This document shows positions 54,700 through 64,000 of a stretch of DNA of 64,000 nt, one piece after another (within the stretch, counting starts at the first letter, position 1; each line of letters begins with the position of its first letter). This DNA is from Gnetum montanum (lineage: Eukaryota > Streptophyta > Gnetopsida > Gnetales > Gnetaceae). The notes below the pieces were generated by a model. It saw nothing but the letters and a program-made list of their open reading frames with translations. It did no database searches and was not told the DNA's origin. Location: positions 416,573 to 480,572 of the forward strand of contig MNCI01019113.1 of NCBI GenBank assembly GCA_015680685.1, given 5' to 3'. Made by a program: the position numbers and the translations under genes.

Positions 54700-57624
54700 A
54701 GTGCCATATTACAAAATATTCAAGAGGTTACAAAATTAAACATTTAAATAAAAATTTAGATAGTTGACAAAAATTTCATAGCCACTAATCATATGAAACT
54801 AATTAGGGTGGAGCCCTCACATTGTAACTAGAGGTGGAGGCTTGTGATGCTTGGATGATCCTTCATCACATCTTGGTCCTATTGGTTATCTAAACTACCT
54901 TGCTACAACATTTAAGAATTTTAAGGAATCCAATAGTACCTTCATATTTTTCTCCTTACTTTGTGAATCATTGATGGTTCAGGCAACATTATCTAGAATG
55001 GATATTTTTAACACGTCCCATGAACATGGCATTGTAAGGAACATTTCCTTCATGTTGACAAAAGAGGTTGCAAAATGTTTACATTCAATATTAAATAAAT
55101 GGATAAGATTTTGTAGTTCTTGATGGTCATTCATTCTTCTAGCTAGGTTCTTAGGAATTGATTATTGATCTTCAAACTTGCTCTTGAGAATCTCAAGCCC
55201 CATGTTAGCTACTTTCAAATGAAGCTTAAATTCTACCTCAAAGAGAAGGTAAGAGATGAGCACTTTCTTTTCTAAATCTAACCTTGGTCTTCCTACCATT
55301 AGCATTACCAAGTTTGCATAAAAGAGGTTGGCTAACTCCATGTACTTTGTCATTTTCTTAATTTGCAACTCCTTTAGATATATTTTTGCCTGATTATATG
55401 CATTAAGTCCAACAAAGATAGGCTACCACACATCACCTCTTTGTTAAAGTTATAAGATGGCTTCTTTTACCTTCGCCTTTACCAAATTGGTTTCTTTTTC
55501 ATTAATTTTGTAAAGCATTTTGACTTGGTTCCTAAAATTATTCTTTACCTTTTCATACTTGAGGACCCTATTCTTCTAGGCGGTAATCTCAATGGTAGCC
55601 TTTTAGAGAATGGTACAAAATTTCTCCATTGAGATATTTCATTTTTTTGTGGCCAACCTCTTAACATCCTGGTTTGTATTAGCAAGTTGTTCCTAAATTT
55701 GATGGATGTACTCTAGTGATTATTCCTTTTGTTCTTTAGTTTTTTGTAGGTGTCAGTTTTCCTAGGTCAAAGTGAGATTTTCCTTACACGTGTCTTGGAG
55801 GTCATGACTAGTAGAATTCATCATTTCTTTGGATAGTAACACATTAAATACAATCATTTCCTTGATATTATTGACCTCTTGAAGTATTTTCTAAAGTTAT
55901 TGGAAAGCTTCATCTTTGGGAAGCTCTAGAGTAAGAATGGATGGATCCAACAAGTAGACTCTAACCTCCACTACCAACCATCAATTGTTAGTGGTTACTT
56001 CCTTGAGTTGCACTTGGAAAATTAGAAGTTTCTCCCTTGTCTCTATTAGCAATGGCTAGGCTACTAATATGTCTTTTGGGAGATTTAAGTTCTCTAAAAT
56101 TGATTGCATAGTTTCAATGAGTTGCTTCAATACCTCCTTGTGCTATGTTCTATTCAACCTTATGCTTTCAGCTCCTATAGATGCTTGAATATCTACCATA
56201 ATAGTAATATCAAGAATAGATGTTGTAGGATTACTTAAAGCATCTATAATTTAGTCCATGACCACCTTTGCTACTAAATCCTAGCCCTTGTATGGTACCA
56301 CCAAGACTATTACATCTTACTCTTCTTCTATCATGATAGAGAAAGTCATTGTATTCTTAGACATGTCATAAAAACATATCCTAGAATAGACACAATGACC
56401 TCACTTGCATTGGGATCAATGCAAATAGGAGCTTGGTCTTATTGTGTAGAGAATAATGAGGGTAGATCATCCATTGGCTAGTTGATGGTCCTTATGGCCT
56501 CATTGAGATGACTCTTGGCTAGATGGCACATGGAAGATTCACCATCACCTCCAAGAGCTTGTTGTTGTAGTTGTTTCTCCTTAACTCTCCTTAGGAATTT
56601 AGTAGCTATTACCATTTTAGGGGTCATCTTCAGTACTACTAGTAGTGGTGGAGATGACATTTCATCTTGGAGCTAAGCAAAAGCTTAAACTTTCATCATT
56701 TATTTTCTTGATGTAGTAGAAGCCTTGCAGACTACATCATTTGAATAATAAGTAATTCCTATCCTTTTGTAGAGTTTTTTTGATAATACATGCAAATTGA
56801 AGTGTCTTTTGATCTTTCTCATTCTCCTTCAATCTTTTCTTGATCTCAAAGAAGATGAATTAAGAAAGGTTCACTTAGAATTTCTTGTGTAGAGCTATGC
56901 ATACCCTTGTTGAAAAGGTTATCACCTTGTTAGGCCTGACCATTAGATAAATGTGATAGATTGTGAGCTTAAGGTATTCACACTATGTCTTGGTAAGAGA
57001 ATGGTATTTCTTATGGCCCACTCCATAACATCATTATGTCCATTCTCTTTTCACCTCTACATCTACTTGGGTAGAAACTTCTACCAACTTTGTATTGATG
57101 TTAGGTAATCTAAGGGCTTCAACAATGACCTCTACAGAGTAGAAGATGGTGATGTCTTTGATTTTTACAATTCCATATCCTTGATGATTGTTGTAGAAGA
57201 TGCATGTTTCTCTAATGTGCCATTTCCCACTATTGGAAATGATGGACTATAGTGGAGACCCTTGAAGATGTATTCTGACTTTTTGGCACTAATTCTAAGA
57301 ATGGTCCAAAGTTTGATTCTTGGAGAACTATCTTGGATTTTCTTGCTTCTCACCTTCTTCAGGTAGGTTTAAATGAAAATGGTTTCCAAATTCAGCCTAT
57401 GTCTTAAAAACTTAATCCTATCTAGATTTTTCTATCTCCATAGTGGAAATCTGGCAAACAGATTCCACCTCATATTCTTCATGCAAAGATCCAATGGCAT
57501 GTGTAACTTCACCATCTTGCTTCTACTATTATGATTATTGCTATTGTTACCCTCATCCTCCCCTTGGTCTTTTCTTCTAGGGATACAATGGCCTACTTTC
57601 TTGTAGTCCTTGTTTCAGTACCAT
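54700..57624 (-). pseudogene. Element J 3' ORF
   Basis: Full-length relative of the F 3' ORF. It starts MVLKQGLQESRPLYP-like at 57624 and extends to about 54700. The conserved domain is near 57310-57100: LQESNFGPFLELVPKS, then GIVKIKDITIFYSVEVIVEA and LRLPNINTKLVEVSTQVDVE. A stretch at 56660-56478 is open (KMTPKMVIATKFLRRVKEKQ). Several frameshifts and many stops. Long Leu/Lys/Glu-rich C-terminal part. Confidence 0.55.
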
Positions 57625-57880
57625 TTTTAGTCACATAAGTAACCTTAGGTTAGTTGTTTTGATTTTACCACTTAAGCTTAGATATCTTGAAATTGATTGT
57701 TTTTTGGATTGGTATTCGAAAAATATTTTTCTATTAAGCTTTTTAGTGGTTGTAGGTTTACAAGATAATTTTATTATTATTTTAAAATCTTGGCTCTGAT
57801 TTTTTCTATTACACTTTTTAGTGATAGCTTCAAATTTTGCAGTTGAGGCATTTTTTAGTTAGTTAGAGCATCTAACTTGT
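57625..57880 (-). mobile_element. Element J spacer, broken end
   Basis: Matches F just outside its 3' ORF (41981 onward): AACCTTAGGTTAGTTGTTTT against AACCTAGGGTTTGTCATTTG. J ends here; no pol or 5' LTR follows. Confidence 0.5.
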
Positions 57881-57903
57881 GTATTACCAATAGGCTAATA
57901 ATG

Positions 57904-58405
57904 AGATGTTAGCCTAGTGGTAAGACTCTTGATTTGAAAGCTCTAATTTATAGATTCAATTCTAGTGGGAAATGTTGAGCATTAAAGTTTTAATTAGACT
58001 ATATATTTTGGGGTGTACCTATGTTATAGTTATTTCAAGATTCCAACACCCCCTCTAACATATATTTGATTCTAATGGGTATATTGATCTAACACATAAT
58101 TATATTTAATAAAAATATTATAAAACTATTAATGTTATGTGGCTCAGTGTTTAGCTCATTATCATGTTATATAAGAGGTTGTTAATTTAAGTCACACTTC
58201 AAACATTCTTATATTCCTCTATAATTTTTCAAAATTGTCATGTTACTTATATCATAGGTTGTACTTATTATTATTCTTTCGAGTTTCAACACCTCCCACC
58301 ATCCAAAAGTATCATGAAAGTTTGAGTTCAATTTTAGTAGGTAATGATATGTTATAAAGTTCCAATTGACCTATATTACAATTATTTCAATGTTCTAATT
58401 AAAAA
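57904..58405 (+). mobile_element. tRNA-like (SINE-like) composite repeat, copy 2
   Basis: The first module is complete: box-A-like TTAGCCTAGTGG at 57909 and box-B-like GATTCAATTCTAG at 57953, about 33 bases apart. The second module has TGGCTCAGTGTTTAGC (58139) and AATTTAAGTCACAC (58193). The third has GAGTTCAATTTTAG (58325). The order and spacing are the same as 14885-15340. Confidence 0.55.
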
Positions 58406-58409
58406 ATCT

Positions 58410-59037
58410 TGAAGATAGAGTTAAAAAAATTATTAGATAGTGTGAAACACATTATTTTGTAGAGATTGATTTATGATAATAGAAGATATATTTAAAAATT
58501 AAGGCTCATAATTAGTGTTTTTCTTATAAGAAATTACATATTATAATTTGTGACGATGTTGTAGATATTGTTATCTTGAAGGCCATGTTATTAGAGTTTG
58601 TCCTATTCTCAATAAAAAATTTGTTCATGAGGAAAAGAAACAATAATTTTTAGAAAAGGAAAATAATAGTAGTTTTTAGAAAGCACAAATAAAATCTTCT
58701 TCAACAAGTTCTCAACCTTTCACTAATCCTTAAGGTGCTAATAAAATCTTGATATCTAAAGAAAATTTCTCTTTAGAAAAAAATATTTTAGAAGGGATTA
58801 GTAATAAAAATATTAATGTAGATGAATTCACTTAGTACGACATAAAAAGAAGAGATCTACAACTACTACTTTCAATTGAAAGATCCCAAAGATATCTTAT
58901 TCTCTTTCTACTTCTACTTCTGTTCCAAATTTTTTTTTATCAAATAATGCTTTTTCACTTATTAGTAACATGAATTATGAGAAAAATGTTGAGCTTAAAA
59001 GATCATGGATGAGACCTTCCTCCTCTACATCTTAATG
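58410..59037 (+). pseudogene. LINE (L1-type) ORF1 remnant with zinc knuckle
   Basis: At 58560-58601 one frame reads CRYCYLEGHVIRVC, a perfect CX2CX4HX4C knuckle as in plant L1 ORF1. The flanking frame is broken (KKLHIII precedes in another frame). The rest up to 59037 is polar, AT-rich and full of stops. Confidence 0.6.
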
Positions 59038-59575
59038 TTAGATTTATTATGGAATGTTTTGGATCTTTGATAGGTCTCGAGCAAAGATTACTAGAGAGTA
59101 TCTTTGAAACTGACATTTGCATTGAAATTTTCTTTTCATGCAAGAAATTAGGATTTTAGCTCATGATATTTTTTTGATAAATACAATTAAGAAAATTTCA
59201 TTATTTTTTCTTGCTACTCATGAAGTTAATAAAGGAGGTGCTGCTATTCTTGTTAATAAAAATTTGACTAGAAAAGTTTTAAATTCTAGTTTTGATAACC
59301 TTAGAAGAGTTATTTGGATTATTTATCATAGTGAAAAATTTGACTTTGGACTGTATAATATATATGCTCCTAATAATTTGAAAGATCAATTAGATATTTG
59401 GAAATGTCTTTTATCTTTGCCTGAAGTTCCTTGGATTATTGGAGGTGATTTCAATATAGTTGAAAGTCATTTAGATAAACTTAGTGGCCTTCCTTCTAAT
59501 ATATTTTCTCAAGAAGAAAAAGATTGGTGCAATTTCAAAAAAAAAAAAATATTTTCTTTTTAATATTAGCTTTTT
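59038..59575 (+). pseudogene. LINE endonuclease domain
   Basis: The apurinic-type endonuclease of an L1 element: RFIMECFGSLIGLEQRLLE at the start, then GGAAILVNKNLTRKV, LYNIYAPNNLKDQLDIWKCL and WIIGGDFNIVESHLDKLSG. The 59138-59563 stretch is open. The GDFN motif with Asp and Asn is preserved. It nicks target DNA to prime reverse transcription; here isolated by stops and shifts. Confidence 0.85.
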
Positions 59576-61720
59576 ATTTTTATCTTATTTGACGATAAGC
59601 ATTATATTTTCCATATTTTCCATGAAGCCATTAAAAAGGTTTCTTTTGGAAAAAAATTAATAAAGTTGTAATTCATATTCTTCCTAAGAATGGAAATCTT
59701 CAACATATTGGGAATTGGAAGCTTATTACTTTTCTTAATAATACTTGTAATATTTTAGGTAAATGCATGGCTTGTTAAATTCAGAAGGTTATTAAAGATG
59801 TCATTAGACCTGAGAAAACTAATTTTGTTAAAGATAGACATATCTTGAAAAATGCTATCATAGCTTGGGAGGGAATGTAGTGGGTATTGATAGAAACTAA
59901 GACATTGCTTTTATTAAGTCAAATTATGTCAAAGCTTATGATAAGATTGAATAGAATTTCATTATTTCTTATCTCTATAAACTGGTGTTTGGTGATTATT
60001 ATATTTGACTTGTTTATACCATACCTATTGATGCTAATGCTCAAGTTGCTACTAATTTTGGATTAAGTTTCTTCTTTTTATGGATGTGCTTTTTAGAGAC
60101 CAAGACTTTATGCTAAACTTTGGAAAGATATTAAAAGAATGTAAAAAAATTTTCTTCTCAATGTGTTAAAGGTGAAGATGCAAACACATTAGTCAATGTT
60201 ATTACATGAATGTGATTTATTACCTTTACAATTAGAATCCTTGGGACAATTTATTACATACACTCATAGATTGCTTATCTGAAGGTAAGAAAAATTTTCT
60301 AAAGTAGTTCTTGAAGATTTCAGAGATTCTCATTGGTATTTTCAAGGGATGCAATAATTGAGAAAATGGAATATCTCTTGGAAGGACATGCAACAAAATC
60401 CTAAGCATATTTGCTAACTATTCAATCAAAAGGTTTTAACATGGATTTGGACTAATGTGAAAGGTAAGAGGTATGAAGCTTATTAGATGTAGAAGGTTTT
60501 AACATGGATTTGGACTATTTCTATCAAGTATTGAAATGTTATAAGTAAGCTTCACGTAAGTTATCATCTTCTTAGAATTGAAAATGATATGAAAGATGGA
60601 TTCAACTCCTTTAAGAAGAGTACATTTATAGATTATGTAGATTAGAAGCCCTTGAAGATGAGTTATATGTGTTTCTTTCTTATGCTATGACTACCCATTT
60701 AAGAAAATGTTATAATGTTTTTGATGCTTAGATTGGTGCTTGGTCAATTTGTAGAGTCTAACTTTATTTTTCATGAAAATGTAATATCTATCCAATAGAT
60801 CCTATGGGTCTTCGAACATAATAAAGCTTCATTTCATTATTATTGCAAATTTTTCTACATATAATTTGCATTATGGTCTACAAAGAAATTTCATTAAGGA
60901 AATTTCAATTGATGATCAAGGTACACCATTGCTTAACATGCACTTTTTAAATGATTTTTTATGATTAATAATTCTCTACAACATATTAATATTCTTTTAG
61001 CTAGAGTGAAGGATAACTACATGCTATATAACTGTTTGAATAATTGATAAAATTTTGCTATTTATTATAATGGAAATATTAATGAGTAGGTTACTCTCAA
61101 GCCTTGGAAAATATTGAAAAAAAATTTTTCTTTTAAAATTTTAGGAATACCTTTTTATTTTGAGCCTGATATTACTATTTTTTGAAATTATATGATTGAT
61201 AAAATTAAAAAGAAGGATGATAAATGAAAACAACAAAAGCTCACCCTTAATAGCAAAGTTTTAGTTATTAAGAAAATACTTTAATCAACTCATGTTTATT
61301 ACTCTAGTTGTTGAGTTTCTTCTAAAACTAATCATATTATCTATTGGTTTCTTTAGTTTGCTAAGCAACATAAAAAGGTTTTTCTAGAGTTGGAATATTT
61401 ACACTAGTAGAAAGAAAGATGGAGGGCTTGGCCTTATTAATTATTATAACCAGGTTATTTTTCTTGCAACAAAATGAATGATAAAGAGAATTAATGAAGA
61501 TGATTTTTAGATGCTCCTTTTAAGAAATAAACTTATGCAAGCAAAAACTAAGTATGATGATAGTTGGTTTTCAAATAACTTTCTTCATTGTATTTTTCCT
61601 TTGATCATTACTATTCTTAGTTTTCCAAATCTTAAACAAATTTAGAAGACATGGTGCAAGCTTAGTAAATATTTGAATTACAAGAATATTATAATTTCAA
61701 AAGAAATTCTTAAGAAAATT
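59576..61720 (+). pseudogene. LINE reverse transcriptase remnant
   Basis: Readable pieces: VVIHILPKNGNLQHIGNWKL (about 59665-59724), FLNNTCNILGKCMA, VIRPEKTNFVKDRHILKNAI and IAWEGM at about 59875. These match the first motifs of L1-type RT. Later motifs are strongly eroded, and the catalytic FADD-type motif could not be located with confidence. Confidence 0.7.
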
Positions 61721-62520
61721 AGCCCATGATGACTTCTTTCAATGAAGAGACTTGGGCTATTAATGCATCTAGATTATGTATCACTTGGAGTAGATTTGGT
61801 ATCATTGTAGTTTCTTGTCTCCATATATATGATAGATGGATTATTTGGAATGAAGCTTCTAGCCTCTATGGTTTGAATAGAAAGAGGAAAGAGAATTTAT
61901 AAAAATTAATTTCTAATCTTTAGAATTTATTTAAAGTTGATAACAATTTATATCAATATTTTCTATATATTTTTTGGAAGGATATATTTTTAATTTAAAA
62001 GTTGCTTATTAGATTATTAGAAATAATGATTTTATTCATAAAAAATTCAATAAATCTTGAAAAATGCAATTATCATTGCACTTTTGGATAAGGAAAATAA
62101 AAGATATTTGGAAAGCCCATACATTTACTAAAATTCATATGTTTTTATGGTATCTTATTCATCTAGGTCTTCTTATTGATACTCATCTTAAACATATGAG
62201 AAATGCTTCTTATCAATGTCCTCTTTGTAGAAGCAAAGACTCATTTTCTCATGTTGGTTTGAGTGTTTTGTTGCTTAGCATGCTTAAAAATGGACATCCA
62301 AAATTTGTAAAAACTTTCAATCAAGCAGTGATCAAGTCATTTTTGATGATTAGCTTGCTTTATCTACTTGATTTCTTTGCATTTGAAATTATCTTCATCC
62401 ACTTGTTCTCTACTTTATTTGTAAGCTTTGTTGTGCAATAATTTTATAGTAGTAAGAGGATAACTATGATCTATCTCTAGGTGTTAAATACCAAATTCCC
62501 AAAGATGTCACTTTTCAACT
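61721..62520 (+). pseudogene. LINE C-terminal zinc-binding domain
   Basis: Around 62064-62260 a frame reads IWKAHTFTKIHMFLWYLIHL, then YQCPLCRSKDSFSHV: the CxxC...H zinc-binding region found after RT in plant LINEs (zf-RVT). The LINE sequence ends by 62527, where the K LTR starts. No poly(A) tail was found. Confidence 0.75.
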
Positions 62521-62527
62521 ATAACTT

Positions 62528-63376
62528 TGATGAGTAATGAGTATCCCCTACACCCAATCATATGAATCACAAGCATGCACTAGTGATCTAGTCAAATTTC
62601 ATAGACTTTGTTTCTAACTTTGTCCATAGTCTTAGATGATGACTCAAGATAGTGTATGATTGTTGTCTTCATAACTCACACTTGTGCTATCTATGTGTAT
62701 GGTTAAATGTGGGTTAAGGCTTATGATAGTTACTTTTGGTATACTTTACATATTTTCTCCTAATAGCTAGATGAGTAAATGAGGGTTTCATAATTACCTA
62801 TTCAACTAATTAGCTATTCTCATGACTAACTATCCTAACATAAGTAGTCATTTCCACTTATTGTACACATTCCAAACTCATATTACACTACTAGGCTACC
62901 AAACGGCTATTACTGGGCATTACAAAATGACCACTACTGGGATTATCAAGTGTAACATATTATGGTAGAAGTGGTCCTACTTATGTATTTACAATTAAGT
63001 GCATTAATTAATTAGGATTATGAAAGTAAAGTGCATTAAAAGTAGAGTACAAATAAGAAAGATTAAGCTAATCCAAGTGCTGCAATGAATGTTAGATATC
63101 TCATCTTTATTATTATTCATGCCAATGCATTTAGGTACATAATGCTCAAATAAAGATCTGTACAATCTCTTGAATTCACACTACGGGCACTCAGAGGAAA
63201 ATATTCTAACTCTAAAGAAATTAAACTTTAAGAGCTTCGCTATGCTATGGACTTAAGATGTTATAAATGCAGTAACATTGATGTATTTGCATTGACCATG
63301 CGTCAATGGGAATATGTTGATGGGGCTGCATCGATACATCCTTGTTGATGTAGCTTGTACATATGATGATTCATCA
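62528..63376 (-). mobile_element. Element K 3' LTR (F family)
   Basis: TGATGAGTAATGAG...GATTCATCA, 849 bases. It is followed by TACCCCCAAAATTG (polypurine tract reversed) and then 3' ORF sequence, so it is the 3' LTR of a minus-strand element that continues past the window. It truncates the LINE on its left. U3 words GTTGATG and CATCGATACATC at 63275-63360. Confidence 0.85.
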
Positions 63377-63439
63377 TACCCCCAAAATTGACTAAAAACT
63401 CTTCCTCAAATGAATAAAAGTAGGATTAATATTTTTACA

Positions 63440-64000
63440 AAATTTTGGAAAGGATTGAATTTATTAACTTAAAAAAAAAGACTAACTAATTGACCAACTC
63501 TAAGTGCAATATTATATAGAATTAAAAAATTGGTGCTCATTATAATAAAATTAGATATTTTACAAAATTTTAGCAAGAATACTTAGTTGTTGAAGATAAG
63601 GAAAATTTTTAGATAGTGCCTAAAGGTGGATGCTCCTGTGGCACTAAAGGTCCTTCACTTGATTCCTATGCTCACAGCAATGGTGGCAACTAAGACTATC
63701 CTTCTATTGTTGCTATTGCTAGTGGAAACTTGATAGCATCCAATAGTGCTTTCATATTCTCTTCATTGATGTGGGTTGGCACATGGATATCTCACAAGCA
63801 AAACATTGTAAGGAGTAACTCCTTAGCATTGATAAACCATGCTGCAAGTTGTTTGCATTTAATATCAAATGTTTTCACTAGGTTCCACAACTCATGATAG
63901 TTGTTCATCCTTCTGTCTAGGTTCTCAAAAATAAATCGTTGGTCAAGGAATCTACTCTTGAGAACATCAGCTCAATGTTGACTATCTCCAACTACTACTT
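63440..64000 (-). pseudogene. Element K 3' ORF, terminal part
   Basis: Homologous to J 54700-55230 (AACATTGTAAGGAGTAACTCC against GGCATTGTAAGGAACATTTCC; both then have the CATTCAATATTAAAT-like stretch). Runs off the window end; heavily broken. Confidence 0.55.

Noticed and set aside
57904-57973. A tRNA gene
   Set aside because: Box A and B words are present, but the acceptor and anticodon stems do not pair; it is part of a repeat found elsewhere in the window.

Overview
The window is a block of decayed, nested retrotransposons from a seed plant, most likely a flowering plant; nothing in it fixes the species. Evidence for a plant: several Ty3/gypsy elements of Athila- and Tat-like type, Tat-type pol with an archaeal-type RNase H, an L1-type LINE with a zinc-binding tail, and primer-binding sites resembling TGGCACCGTTGCCGGGGA. 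I see no intact host gene, rRNA, functional tRNA, CRISPR or organelle insert. Almost every coding stretch is interrupted by in-frame stops, often TAG or TGA where the family has Trp, Gln or Arg. That fits old, methylated, C-to-T decayed copies. I give elements working letters.

Left part (1-15.4 kb). At 1-1.5 kb lies an internally deleted relative of element G (gag tail, protease, then directly a 3' ORF tail and LTR start). After an unassigned stretch comes element A (about 3.5-11.93 kb, plus strand, Tat-like). It has RT, RNase H, archaeal-type RNase H and integrase remnants, a repeat-filled 3' UTR, a polypurine tract and a probable 3.4 kb LTR with tandem subrepeats. Tail to tail with it is element B (11.94-14.88 kb, minus strand), a related copy with gag and part of its LTR. 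A tRNA-like (SINE-like) composite repeat follows.

Middle part (15.4-50.45 kb): a nest. Element F (minus, Athila-like, LTRs 15407-16293 and 49579-50451) is split inside its 3' ORF by element G (plus, 16674-39366; 4-of-5 target duplication AGGTT/AGGTC). The 5' LTR of G is itself split by about 14 kb. Within that lies element D (minus, 17984-30048; target duplication ATGTA/ATGTC). Inside D lies element C (plus, 22203-29062, same family as D and F). C carries gag and protease only, D has lost gag-pol, and F keeps recognisable gag remnant, protease, RT, RNase H, integrase and a 3' ORF. G is the most unusual: one continuous reading frame (stops but no frameshift) encodes gag, protease, an archaeal-type RNase H, RT, RNase H and integrase, in that order, with a separate unknown ORF before the 3' LTR.

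Right part (50.45-64 kb). Here are a second copy of a 0.95 kb LTR-like repeat (R; the first sits inside F), an unassigned AT-rich stretch, a 5'-truncated F relative (J, 53714 to about 57.88 kb), another copy of the tRNA-like composite, a degraded L1-type LINE (about 58.4-62.5 kb, plus), and the 3' LTR plus start of the 3' ORF of another F relative (K) running off the end.

The F/D/C/J/K family shares LTR ends (TGATG...CATCA), PBS and PPT. Its U3 regions carry short palindromic arrays that differ between subfamilies: GATATC-type in C and D, CATCAATG-type in E/F/J/K LTRs.
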